NCBI RefSeq assembly: GCF_018141105.1
Contig: NZ_CP054839.1
Span: 4,526,001-4,590,000 of the forward strand
From: Saccharopolyspora erythraea
Lineage (GTDB): Bacteria; Actinomycetota; Actinomycetes; Mycobacteriales; Pseudonocardiaceae
Direction of reading: 5' to 3'
Length of the DNA stretch: 64,000 nucleotides
Shown here: positions 55,040-64,000 of the stretch, piece after piece
How positions within the stretch are numbered: position 1 is the stretch's first letter
Layout of the letters: the number at the start of each line of letters is the position of its first letter
The notes under the pieces: generated by a model
What the model saw: the letters and a program-made list of their open reading frames with translations, nothing else
The model's database searches: none
What the model was told of the DNA's origin: nothing
Translations under genes and position numbers: made by a program

Positions 55040-55558
55040 TCAGACCAAGCGCTGTTCGAGGACCTGACCCGGCCAGCCGTCGCGGTCGAACCGCTCGGTC
55101 GGCCTGAACCCGGCATCGACGTAGTAGCGCACCAGCCTGCCGTCACCACCCGCCCAGCAGTCCACCCGCAGCAGCCCGATCCGGCGCCGCGACGCCTGCC
55201 CCCGCGCGTGCTCCAGCAGCGCCGTGCCGATACCGCGCCCGCGCAAGCGCCGCGAGGTCAGCAGCAGCCGCACGTAGAGCTCGGGCTCGGTCGCGGCCGG
55301 CGCGTAGGGCGGCGGCTGCTCGCCCAGCACCAGCGCCCCCGCCACCTCCCCGTCGACCTCGGCGATCCACAGGTCACCGCTGTCGAGGGTCGAGCGCACC
55401 CCCTGCACCCGGTCGGGCACACCCGACCACGGCACGCTGCCCCACTGGGCCTGCCTGCCCAGCCCGGTCAGCCACTCCACGGCCTCGTCGAACATCCCCA
55501 GGATCGCCGGGAGGTCTCCGTGGTCGCCCAAGCGCAGAACCGTCATGATCGACATCAT
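55040..55558 (-). CDS. GNAT acetyltransferase
   Basis: 172 residues if started at 55558; 55555 or 55546 are also possible and no clear ribosome site separates them. Acetyl-CoA loop in LLTSRRLRGRGIGTALLEHARGQA; RVDCWAGGDGRLVRYYVDAGFRPTERF closes the fold. Substrate unknown. Confidence 0.82.
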   Translation of the reverse strand: MMSIMTVLRLGDHGDLPAILGMFDEAVEWLTGLGRQAQWGSVPWSGVPDRVQGVRSTLDSGDLWIAEVDGEVAGALVLGEQPPPYAPAATEPELYVRLLLTSRRLRGRGIGTALLEHARGQASRRRIGLLRVDCWAGGDGRLVRYYVDAGFRPTERFDRDGWPGQVLEQRLV

Positions 55559-55736
55559 GGCGCCCCGGGCCCCCGCCGGGCAGCCCTGCGGCGGAAATCC
55601 GCCACCGTCGTGTGGCCCGGCTCTCGAGCTGAATCGGTCCGGCACCACGTCCACTGTGATCCGTGGCGGGCACGCGCGGCAACCGGCCCACGGCCGATAG
55701 CATCGCCAGGGCAACCACCCGGCGAGCAGGAAGTAA

Positions 55737-56729
<993 letters not shown>

Positions 56730-56739
56730 ACCCACTGAC

Positions 56740-56774
56740 CTGCGGGCCGCACCCGAACCGGGTGCGGCCCGCAG
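56740..56774 (+). terminator. 16-bp perfect hairpin after mdh
   Basis: CTGCGGGCCGCACCCG (56740-56755) and its complement (56759-56774) around a 3-nt loop, 11 nt past the mdh stop. No U-tract. Confidence 0.75.
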
Positions 56775-56879
56775 TGCTGTGCACGGCCGGTGCCGACGCG
56801 AGTGGCCGATCCGCCCGGTCGTGCAAGACTCGGAACCGCACCAGCCCGACAACGCCCCTCTCACGCTCGGAGGACGGCA

Positions 56880-58280
56880 ATGTCTGAGCACATCGGCGGC
56901 ACTGACCAGGCCAGCACCGCGAAAGCGGACTACGAGCGACTGCGCACCGGCCACCTCAGCGCGGTGCACGCCGCACTCGAAGACCACACCGCGCGCCTGG
57001 ACTGGACACGGGAACAGATCGAGCACTACCGCGACCAGCGCCTGCGCGCCCTGCTCACCTACGCCCAGCAGCGCTCCCCGTTCCACGCGGCACGAACCCG
57101 CGGCCTGGACCTGTCCACGGCCACGACCGCAGACCTCGCTCGGCTTCCGGTGATGACCAAGCAGGACGCCCAGGAGCAGTGGGACGCCATCGTCACCGTT
57201 CCCGGCCTCGACCGGGACCAGGCCGAGCGCACCCTGGCCGAACAACCCTGGTTCTCCTACACCCCAGGCGGCCAGCAGATCTTCAGCTCCGGCGGATCGA
57301 CCGGCGTGCGCGGTGTCTACGTGTGGGACTGGGACCTGTTCGTGTCCCTGGCCTGCCTCGCCTGGCGCACGCAGGCACGAGAAGAACGCCGCGCCGGTGG
57401 GCAGCGCCCGGCCCTGCTCGCCGTGCTGGAAGCCGGCGAGCCACCGCATGCCAGCACACCGTTGTTCGACGTAGCCAGTGCGGCGGGCATGCACACCGTC
57501 GTGATACCGGCCGGCGAGCCCTTCGACGACGTCCTCGCGGCGGTCGCCGCCGCCCGACCCACCCACCTCGTCGGCTACGCCACGGTGATCGGACGGCTCG
57601 CCCGCGCAGCCTCGGCAGGAGCACTGGACATCCAGCCGGTCCGCGTCAGCACCAACTCCGAGCCCCTCTTCGAGGAAGACCGGCAGGCGATCCACGACGC
57701 CTGGAACGTGCCGGTCCACAACCTCTGGGGCTCCACCGAGATCGGCGTCCAGGCCGTCGGGTGCGGACACGGCGAGGGACTGCACGTGTGCGAGGACGAA
57801 GTCGTGCTCGAACGGGTCGACGAAGCCGGCACGCCGGTCGCCCCCGACGAACCCGCAGCGCGGACGCTGGCCACCGGACTGGCCAACCGGACGTTCCCGT
57901 TCATCCGCTACGACCTCGGCGACGAGGTCACGCCCCTGCCCGGCGACTGCCCGTGCGGCAGCCGGTTCGCACGCCTGGCCGACATCGCCGGACGACGCGA
58001 CGACGACTTCCACTACCCGGCGTGCACAGTGCCCGCGAGCGTGTTCCGCCACGTCCTCGGCACCGACCCGCACATCGCCGAGTACCAGGTCCACCAGACC
58101 CCGGCCGGAGCCGAGATCCTCGCCGTCGGCTCACCCGACGCGACCGCGCTGACCTCCTCGGTCGAAGCCGCACTGCGCCACCACGGACTGCCCGACCCGC
58201 AGGTCCGCATCCGCACGGTCGACCACCTCGCACGCCACGAGGCGACCGGAAAGCTGCGTCGGTTCATCGCACTGCACTGA
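56880..58280 (+). CDS. Phenylacetate-CoA ligase-like adenylate-forming enzyme
   Basis: 466 residues from ATG 56880, GGAGGAC upstream. Adenylation motifs: SSGGSTGVRG (P-loop), NLWGSTEIGVQAVGCG, YDLGDEVTPL and terminal GKLRRFIAL. The PaaK/CapK-type arrangement fits, including HYRDQRLRALLTYAQQRSPFHAARTRGLDL near the N terminus. No partner genes; the acid it activates is unknown. It could serve a lone biosynthetic or catabolic step. Confidence 0.85.
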   Translation: MSEHIGGTDQASTAKADYERLRTGHLSAVHAALEDHTARLDWTREQIEHYRDQRLRALLTYAQQRSPFHAARTRGLDLSTATTADLARLPVMTKQDAQEQWDAIVTVPGLDRDQAERTLAEQPWFSYTPGGQQIFSSGGSTGVRGVYVWDWDLFVSLACLAWRTQAREERRAGGQRPALLAVLEAGEPPHASTPLFDVASAAGMHTVVIPAGEPFDDVLAAVAAARPTHLVGYATVIGRLARAASAGALDIQPVRVSTNSEPLFEEDRQAIHDAWNVPVHNLWGSTEIGVQAVGCGHGEGLHVCEDEVVLERVDEAGTPVAPDEPAARTLATGLANRTFPFIRYDLGDEVTPLPGDCPCGSRFARLADIAGRRDDDFHYPACTVPASVFRHVLGTDPHIAEYQVHQTPAGAEILAVGSPDATALTSSVEAALRHHGLPDPQVRIRTVDHLARHEATGKLRRFIALH

Positions 58281-58291
58281 ACAACCGTCGA

Positions 58292-58316
58292 CATTTCCGA
58301 CCAGTGCTCGGAAATG
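58292..58316. terminator. CATTTCCGA-N7-TCGGAAATG dyad between convergent genes
   Basis: A perfect 9-bp inverted repeat in the 126-bp gap between the ligase and the convergent carboxylesterase. Probably a bidirectional terminator. Confidence 0.5.
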
Positions 58317-58406
58317 CTGAGTGCGTGGGCGAATTCCCGCTGTCGGGGCGATTAGCCGGTGATCACCCGCACGCGCTGCCCGAGGACGAGTATCCGGTGG
58401 GGAGGC

Positions 58407-59846
58407 TCAGCTTCCGAGGATCTCCGCCACGGGCTGTCGCGGGTCGTAGGCGGCCCAGCCCGGGTCTCCGGTGCCGGCGAACGCGACCCAGGCGGTGTGC
58501 ATCCGGCCCGCGAGGCCGCCCGGGGCGGGGTCGGGGCCGAGCAGGCCTGTGTCACCGTGCAGCCACGGCTCGTCGGCGATGTCGAAGACGAATGGAAGCT
58601 CCACGGTGTGGGTGGCGCCGAGTCGTCCGTTCAGGGCCGTCGAGCGATACCCGAACGAGTAGACGTGTGTGCGGCCGCCCGAGATCTGTGCGTGGGCTTG
58701 GGCCATGCGGGCCGTACCGGCCCCGAACAGGGCCTCCCCGAGCACCGCAGAGCGCAGTTCGCCCGGTGTCGCGTTCGACAGGGCCACGCGGTGCGCGGCG
58801 ACCTGGGTCTCCGGGTCCGCGTACACCTTGGCGGCGATGGCGAGCACGTCTGCCGTCGTGGAGGACTCCAGGTTGCCCTGCGGCACGAGATAGAGGTGCC
58901 CCTCTTCGGTGTTGGTCCCGATCAGCAGGTCGACGTCGCAGGCCGGGCCATCGGCGAGACCGTCGGCGGGCTGGACCGCGAGGACCAGGCTGAACGGGCT
59001 GAGGCCGGCCAGCGGGTCCGTGGCGGTGCTGGTGCGCAGGTCGAGTCCGGCCAGTGCGGGCAGGATCTCCAGGAAGCGCTCGTCCGGGATCGCGGCGAAT
59101 GCTTCGTCGGTCGGTTCGACGCCCAGCGTCGCGGCCGCCCTGGCGGTGACCCGCTGCGCCTGTTCCGGGGTGAAGGCGCCGGTGCCGCTGCCGCTCTGGA
59201 TGATCGCCCGCCGGAACAGGCCTTTGGCCTCCGGCGTCGCGAGTAGCGCTCCGACGAGTGTGGCGCCCGCGGACTGGCCGAAGATCGTGACGTTGTCCGG
59301 ATCACCACCGAACGCCGCGACTGTGGCGCGCACCCAGCCGAGCGCGGCGAGCACGTCGAGCAGCCCGCGGTTGGCCGGAGCGCCCTGCAGGTCGAGGAAA
59401 CCGGGGATGCCGAGGCGGTAGTTCACCGTCACCAGGACGATGCCGTCGCGGGCGAACGCGCTGCCGTCATAGAGCGCGGCGCGGGTTGAGCCGGTGACGA
59501 ATCCGCCGCCGTGCACGAAGACCATGACGGGGCGCTTGCCGCCGTCGGTGGCAGGCGTGCGGACGTCGACGGTCAGATACTCCTCGCCCCGCACCCAGCC
59601 CGGCCCGAAGTAGGGGACCATGTCGAGCCTGCCGAAGTCGCGGACCGGTTGGGGAGCTGTCGGCGAGGGTCGCGTGCCGTCGCGGACGCCGGACCAGCCC
59701 GGGTGCGGCGCGGGCGGGGCGAAACGGCGGGCGCCGACCGGCGCTGCCGCGTAGGGGATGGCACGGTAGAACTCGCCGGAGTCGTCGAGGATGCCGCGCA
59801 CGGCGCCCGCCGAGGTTTCGACGACCGGGTCTGCATGCTGGATCAC
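58407..59846 (-). CDS. Type-B carboxylesterase
   Basis: 479 residues from GTG 59846, AAAGGAAG upstream. YRAIPYAAAPVGARRF, oxyanion FVHGGGFVTGS, nucleophile elbow FGQSAGA, Glu in GTNTEEGHLY, His in GATHTVELPFVF. Cytoplasmic. It follows the metallo-hydrolase gene by 25 bp, so the two are probably cotranscribed. Confidence 0.9.
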   Translation of the reverse strand: MIQHADPVVETSAGAVRGILDDSGEFYRAIPYAAAPVGARRFAPPAPHPGWSGVRDGTRPSPTAPQPVRDFGRLDMVPYFGPGWVRGEEYLTVDVRTPATDGGKRPVMVFVHGGGFVTGSTRAALYDGSAFARDGIVLVTVNYRLGIPGFLDLQGAPANRGLLDVLAALGWVRATVAAFGGDPDNVTIFGQSAGATLVGALLATPEAKGLFRRAIIQSGSGTGAFTPEQAQRVTARAAATLGVEPTDEAFAAIPDERFLEILPALAGLDLRTSTATDPLAGLSPFSLVLAVQPADGLADGPACDVDLLIGTNTEEGHLYLVPQGNLESSTTADVLAIAAKVYADPETQVAAHRVALSNATPGELRSAVLGEALFGAGTARMAQAHAQISGGRTHVYSFGYRSTALNGRLGATHTVELPFVFDIADEPWLHGDTGLLGPDPAPGGLAGRMHTAWVAFAGTGDPGWAAYDPRQPVAEILGS

Positions 59847-59871
59847 GGGAGACGCTTCCTTTCCGGGAGTA

Positions 59872-60789
59872 TCAGGACAGGCGGGAGAAGGCCGCCCACT
59901 GCTTGATCGCGAACCTCGACCCGTTGCGCTCGACCTCCGCGGCGCCATGGCCGCCGAAGTGCGCGGGGAACACGAGCGCGTTGTTCTCGGCGGCGTGGCC
60001 GAGCAGCTTGTGCCGGGTGGCCCGGGACTCGGCCGGGGCCTCGCAGAAGCAGGAGTTGGTCTCCGGCTCCGCGATCTGCAGCGCGGTGTGCACCAGGTCC
60101 CCGACGAACAGGGCCCGGTCGCCGCCGGACTCCAGGGCGAGCACGGACGAGCCGGGGGTATGCCCGGGAGCGAGATCGAGCCGCAGGTTCTTGTCGATCC
60201 GGTACGACCCCTCCCACAGCCGGGTCAGACCGGCCCGGTGGACCGGCGCGACGCTGTCCTCGAAGACGTTCTGGTTCCCGCGGCCCAGCACGGACTTGTT
60301 CTCGTTGGACGGGTCCCAGAACTCGAAGTCCCGCCGCGTCATCAGGTACGTGGCGTTCGGGAAGGTCGGCACCCAGCTACGGCCGTCGAGCCGGGTGTTC
60401 CAGCCGACGTGGTCGACGTGCAGGTGCGTGTTGACCACGATGTCGACATCCTCGGGCCGCACCCCGGCGGCGGCGAGGGTGTCGAGGTAGCTCGTGTCCA
60501 GACGGCTCCACACCGGCGAGTACGGCCGGTCCTTGTGGTTGCCCACGCCGGTGTCGACGAGGATCGTGCGCCCCTCGCTGCGCAGCAGCCAGGACTGGAT
60601 CGCCGAATGGCACTCGTCCGCCTCAGGATTCCAGAAGTCGGGCGCCAGCCAGCCACGGTGCTCGTCCCACGAGCCGTCAGGACTGTCCGGGAAGAACTCA
60701 CCCGGAGTCATCTCGACCGAGCCGTAGAACTCCTTGATGCGGGTGACGGTGACATCGCCCAGGGTGATCTGCTCGGGGTTCTGCTCCAT
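59872..60789 (-). CDS. Metallo-beta-lactamase-fold hydrolase
   Basis: 305 residues from ATG 60789, AAGGACGG upstream. Zinc site HLHVDH (H122, H124, D126, H127), further ligands in APGHTPG and the late PAHFGGHG. N-terminal VTVTRIKEFYGSVEMTPGEFFP is found in the group of MBL hydrolases close to methyl-parathion-hydrolase/lactonase types. Substrate unknown. With the downstream esterase and the divergent XRE regulator it forms a three-gene unit. Confidence 0.85.
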   Translation of the reverse strand: MEQNPEQITLGDVTVTRIKEFYGSVEMTPGEFFPDSPDGSWDEHRGWLAPDFWNPEADECHSAIQSWLLRSEGRTILVDTGVGNHKDRPYSPVWSRLDTSYLDTLAAAGVRPEDVDIVVNTHLHVDHVGWNTRLDGRSWVPTFPNATYLMTRRDFEFWDPSNENKSVLGRGNQNVFEDSVAPVHRAGLTRLWEGSYRIDKNLRLDLAPGHTPGSSVLALESGGDRALFVGDLVHTALQIAEPETNSCFCEAPAESRATRHKLLGHAAENNALVFPAHFGGHGAAEVERNGSRFAIKQWAAFSRLS

Positions 60790-60927
60790 GTGGTCCGTCC
60801 TTGGGTTCGAGGCACGTGTCCGAATGAGACCGAGCCTGGACACGCGGGCGCGCACGAACCACTCCCGCGTTGTCCTACCCCTCGCAGGGTGTGGCTGGGA
60901 CCGGGCCGTGGCCCGGATACTGAGGAC

Positions 60928-61833
60928 ATGGACGGACCTGGCCCACTCGGCGATTTCCTGCAGGCCAGACGGGCGTTGCTGCGACCGCAAGACGTCGGTC
61001 TGCGCGACCTCGGACCCCGCAGGCGGGTGGCCGGGCTCCGGCGCGAGGAACTGGCCCAGCTGGCGGGCGTCAGCGTTTCGTACTACACGAGGTTGGAACA
61101 GGGCTTGTCCCGCGGGGCCTCGGCCGAGGTGCTCGAGGCGATCGGCCGCGCCCTGCTGCTCGACGACCACGAGCGCGAGCACCTCAACCGGCTCGCCGAG
61201 GCCGCCCGCCGCACGCCCCGCGCCCGCCGCCCCCGGCCCGAGAAGCTCGCCGACGAGACGCGGGACCTCCTGCGCGCCGTGGACGGCGTCCCGGCGCTGG
61301 TGCTCGGCCGGCGTACGGACGTGCTGGCGTGGAACACCCTCGGGCACGCCCTGCTGGCCGGCCACCTGGACTTCCACAGCCCGGACAACCTGGCGGAGCG
61401 GCCGAACATGAGCCGGATGCTGTTCCTGGACCCACACTGCCGGGAGCTGTACACGGACTGGAAGCGCAAGGCCCGCGCGGTGGTCGGCAACCTGCGGATC
61501 ACCGTCGGCAGGCACCCGCAGGACCCACCGCTCGCGGAGCTGATCGGCGAACTGACGATGAAGAGCCCGGAGTTCGTCGCACTCTGGGGCGACCACCGCG
61601 TGGCACCCTGCGACGCCGCGTCCTACGAACTGCACCACCCCGTCGTCGGCCCGGTGACCGTGACACAGCAGACACTGTCGATCGCCCGCTCACCGGAACA
61701 AGTGCTGATCGTGTGCACGACCCCCGCCGACTCCCCCTCCGAGGCGGCTCTCGCACTACTCCGACAGACGAGCAGCGGCCAAGCGCCTTGCACCGACAAC
61801 GTCAGTGCTCCCATCGCGGCGAGCTGGCGATGA
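60928..61833 (+). CDS. XRE-family regulator with MmyB-like ligand domain
   Basis: 301 residues from ATG 60928 with GAGGAC directly before. Helix-turn-helix at about 25-75 (LRREELAQLAGVSVSYYTRLEQGLSRGASAEVLEAIGRAL), then the MmyB-like PAS-type ligand domain (VLGRRTDVLAWNTLGHALL, RNMSRMLFLDP-type segment, WKRKARAVVGNLRITVGRHPQDPPL). These regulators usually control the divergent oxidoreductase or hydrolase genes and bind hydrophobic ligands. Confidence 0.88.
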   Translation: MDGPGPLGDFLQARRALLRPQDVGLRDLGPRRRVAGLRREELAQLAGVSVSYYTRLEQGLSRGASAEVLEAIGRALLLDDHEREHLNRLAEAARRTPRARRPRPEKLADETRDLLRAVDGVPALVLGRRTDVLAWNTLGHALLAGHLDFHSPDNLAERPNMSRMLFLDPHCRELYTDWKRKARAVVGNLRITVGRHPQDPPLAELIGELTMKSPEFVALWGDHRVAPCDAASYELHHPVVGPVTVTQQTLSIARSPEQVLIVCTTPADSPSEAALALLRQTSSGQAPCTDNVSAPIAASWR

Positions 61834-61967
61834 CCGCGACGACTACCGACGGGTTCCCACCGGACTCCCCGACACTGGCCCCGCATCCTGATCGAGGCCG
61901 GAGGCGACCGGAACCACCACGCCCCTGGTCGGCCCGCGAGCATCCTTGGACCATGGGACGGCTTCAC

Positions 61968-62573
61968 TCAGATCCAGCCGTGCCCGGCGGCGATGCGCGC
62001 GGCCTCGTGCCGGTTCGCGGCGTCGAGCTTGGCGATGGCGGCCGCGAGGTGGTTGCGCACGGTCCCCCGGGAGAGCGAGACGCGCCGGGCGATCTCTTCG
62101 ACGGGCGCGCCGTCGCGCGCCAGGGCGAGCACGTCGGCCTCGCGCGGGCTGAGCGGGGAGTCGCCCGCGCTGATCGCCTCCGCCGCGAGCTCGGGGTCGA
62201 CGTGGCGGCCGCCGCCCACGACCGTGCGGACGACCTGCGCGAGGGTCCGAGGGGACACGGTCTTGGGCAGGAAGCCTCGCGCGCCCGCCGCGAGTGCCGA
62301 CTTCAGATACCCGGGCCGGCCGTGCGAGGTCACGATGATGCTCCGGCACTCCGGCAGCTGCGCCGCGAGCCGCCGGGCGACCTCGATGCCGTCGGGCCCG
62401 GGCAGCTGCAGGTCGAGCAGGGCCACGTCGGGACGGACCCGCAGGGCCGTGGCCAGCGCCTCGTCACCGGACGCGGCCTGGCCGACGACCTCGAAGCCGT
62501 CCTCGAGCTCGAGCAGCCCGGCGATGGCGTTTCGGATGAGGTGTTCGTCGTCGGCGACGAGGATGCGGGTCAT
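61968..62573 (-). CDS. NarL/DesR-type response regulator
   Basis: 201 residues. Receiver domain with phospho-acceptor D54 (ALLDLQLPGPDG) and acidic pocket VADDEH. LuxR helix-turn-helix LSPREADVLALARDGAPVEEIARRVSLSRGTVRNHLAAAIAKLDAANRHEA. Its start overlaps the histidine kinase stop (ATGA), so they form a two-component pair. Confidence 0.93.
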   Translation of the reverse strand: MTRILVADDEHLIRNAIAGLLELEDGFEVVGQAASGDEALATALRVRPDVALLDLQLPGPDGIEVARRLAAQLPECRSIIVTSHGRPGYLKSALAAGARGFLPKTVSPRTLAQVVRTVVGGGRHVDPELAAEAISAGDSPLSPREADVLALARDGAPVEEIARRVSLSRGTVRNHLAAAIAKLDAANRHEAARIAAGHGWI

Positions 62574-63781
62574 GCGGGCTCTTCCTTCGCAAGCGGGATC
62601 GTGGCCTCGAGCAGGAACCAGGTGCCGTCGCGGCGCGCGGTGACGTGCCCGCCGAGCGCGCGGATCCGCTCGGACATCGAGCGCAGCCCCATTCCCTCGC
62701 CGATGTCGGCGGCAACGGGCCCGCCGGCCTCGCTGGTCTGCGCGGAGCCTGCGGGACGGGCCCCGTCGTTGGCGATCGTGAGGAGTACCTCCCCGTCCTG
62801 GTTCGCGGTCGCGAGGGTGACCTGGTTCGCCGCGGAGTGGCGCAGCAGGTTCGTGACGCCCTCGCGCACGACCCACGCGAGAGCCTCCGCGCACTCCTGG
62901 GGGACGGGGTCGCCGGTCACCGTGCAGCGGATGCCGGCGGACTCCAGCAGCGATCGCGCGCCCGACACCTCGCCGTCCCAGGTCGTGCGCAGCTCGCCGC
63001 GCACGATGTGGCGGACCTCGGTGCCCGCCTCCTCGGCGAGCTGCCGCACCGCGGTGATCTCGGCCGCGGCCCGTTCATCGTGGCGGCGGCGGACGAGTTC
63101 CGACGCCAATGAGCTCTTGACCGCGATCGTCGCCAGGGTCCGCCCGAACACGTCGTGGAGGTCGCGTGAGATGCGCAGGCGTTCGTTCGCGAGCGCGAGC
63201 TCGGCACGCATCTCGTGCGCCGCCTGCAGTTCGCGTAGCACCCGTAGCATCCACGCGCTCGACCAGCAGGCCCACAGGACGGCGCTGATCACGATCGCGC
63301 CGGTCACCAGTGCCGGAACCTCGGAGCCCCCCGTGAGCAGCGCGACCGTCACCAGAATCGCCGCGTTGAGCAGGAGCGCCCGGCGTGCGTCGAGTGCGGG
63401 TACGAAGCTCGCGGCGGCCGAGGCGATCGCCGCTGCGACCGCCAGGCCCATCGCGGGCAGGGGGATTCGCGGGGCCACGACGACGAACGCCGCCAGCGTG
63501 AGCGCCCACACGGCGACCGTCCCGACGGGAAACCGCCGTGCGCGGCCGACGATATGGTCGATGCTCCAGTTGACGACGACGATGTTCCCGGCTGTCAGGG
63601 CGAGGACGAGCCCGAGCGCCGCCGCCGGTGCCGCGGCGTGCGCTCCGGTGCTGCGCCCGGCCATCAGCGCGGCGCCGAGGAGGGTGGTGACCGGGAACGT
63701 GACGGCGCTGTAAGTCGACCAGCGCACGTATGCCTCGAACTTGCGCGCGCCCACCAGCGGCGAATCACTCATGGCCGTCAT
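62570..63781 (-). CDS. DesK-type membrane sensor histidine kinase
   Basis: 403 residues. About five membrane segments in the first 175, then a HisKA_3 dimerisation helix with phospho-acceptor H208 (LRISRDLHDVFG) and an HATPase domain (VREGVTNLLRHSAANQVTL, GMGLRSMSERIRALGGHV). The DesK/DesR arrangement often controls a membrane lipid or ABC-transporter gene; the upstream partial membrane protein lies 7 nt away and may be the target. Confidence 0.92.
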   Translation of the reverse strand: MTAMSDSPLVGARKFEAYVRWSTYSAVTFPVTTLLGAALMAGRSTGAHAAAPAAALGLVLALTAGNIVVVNWSIDHIVGRARRFPVGTVAVWALTLAAFVVVAPRIPLPAMGLAVAAAIASAAASFVPALDARRALLLNAAILVTVALLTGGSEVPALVTGAIVISAVLWACWSSAWMLRVLRELQAAHEMRAELALANERLRISRDLHDVFGRTLATIAVKSSLASELVRRRHDERAAAEITAVRQLAEEAGTEVRHIVRGELRTTWDGEVSGARSLLESAGIRCTVTGDPVPQECAEALAWVVREGVTNLLRHSAANQVTLATANQDGEVLLTIANDGARPAGSAQTSEAGGPVAADIGEGMGLRSMSERIRALGGHVTARRDGTWFLLEATIPLAKEEPA

Positions 63782-63788
63782 TGTCCCG

Positions 63789-64000
63789 TCACACCCGCAC
63801 GGACCGTGGGTCCACGGGGGTCAGGGCGGGTCCCGTCGTGCGTGTGCGCAGCCACACCACCGCCGTGATCGAGACGAGGGTGAGGCAGGGGATGAGCAGG
63901 GCGGGCGACCCGGCACCCGCCGACCGGTCCAGAAGAGGGGCGACGAGGTCGACGTGCACGGCGGTGGCGAGAAGGAGGCTGAGCGTGTTGTTCAGCGCGT
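63789..64000 (-). CDS. C-terminus of an integral membrane protein (partial)
   Basis: The minus strand reads ALNNTLSLLLATAVHVDLVA, then GSPALLIPCLTLVSITAVVW and a basic tail ending VDPRSVRV at 63789. Two hydrophobic helices; the N-N pair near the edge recalls the third motif of CPBP-family proteases, but too little is visible. It is probably cotranscribed with the two-component genes. Confidence 0.55.
   Translation of the reverse strand, partial: ALNNTLSLLLATAVHVDLVAPLLDRSAGAGSPALLIPCLTLVSITAVVWLRTRTTGPALTPVDPRSVRV

Overview
The window is high-GC actinomycete DNA, roughly 70% GC by eye, with GTG and occasional TTG starts. The gene families fit the Pseudonocardiaceae (Saccharopolyspora or Amycolatopsis-like): XRE/DUF397 regulators, a mycothiol-type DinB protein, an F420-class PPOX oxidoreductase, and a 2-methylisoborneol locus of the Saccharopolyspora/Streptomyces type. 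No rRNA, tRNA or CRISPR array was seen. The genus is an inference.

Layout. 0-2.7 kb: an XRE/DUF5753 regulator followed by three tandem DUF397 genes, then a Tat-exported amidase. 2.8-7.1 kb: housekeeping and orphan enzymes ending in a frameshifted RibD/DHFR-like gene. 7.1-11.3 kb: a 2-methylisoborneol (MIB) operon of three genes. It encodes a cyclic-nucleotide-domain (family 2B) encapsulin shell, a MIB-synthase terpene cyclase and a geranyl diphosphate 2-C-methyltransferase. It lies behind a degenerate tandemly duplicated leader with two GTG-N6-CAC dyads and is closed by a perfect 32-bp hairpin. 11.3-16.7 kb: a probable polyhydroxybutyrate scavenging module (secreted depolymerase, 3-hydroxybutyrate dehydrogenase, MHS transporter, PucR regulator). 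17.5-19.8 kb: an Mhq-like quinone/aromatic defence unit (MarR, ring-cleaving VOC dioxygenase, hydrolase). 20-21.3 kb: a secreted subtilisin.

21.6-26 kb is an accessory island. A dienelactone-hydrolase-like gene lacking its nucleophile and a carboxylesterase/TetR pair are flanked by broken Tn3-family transposase pieces. 26-28.4 kb has an alpha/beta hydrolase, an orphan soluble substrate-binding protein and an F420/PPOX protein. 28.4-30.6 kb is a scar without intact genes, holding a broken tyrosine recombinase, the tail of a sugar isomerase and several orphan palindromes. It is followed by a CoA-transferase with a large in-frame deletion and an intact crotonase. 32.8-38.3 kb: AraC/VOC, a UvrA-like ATPase, a HAD-domain remnant in frame with trehalose-phosphatase, a DUF1540 protein and a PrmC-like methylase. 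38.6-51.7 kb: transporters, acetyltransferases, a BKACE enzyme, SDRs, MarR, and an ABC-F protein whose start codon is separated from its frame. 51.7-53 kb: TerC behind a likely yybP-ykoY leader, plus a 37-residue membrane peptide. 53-64 kb: Ada-AlkA/Ogt alkylation repair, malate dehydrogenase, a PaaK-like ligase, an esterase/metallo-hydrolase/XRE cluster, and a DesK/DesR-type two-component system with a partial membrane protein.

The strongest system is the encapsulated MIB pathway: the methyltransferase makes 2-methyl-GPP, the cyclase turns it into the earthy odorant MIB, and the shell gene translationally coupled to the cyclase probably houses it. What may be new here is the regulatory leader and the degenerate nucleotide-binding cassette of the shell, rather than the pathway itself.
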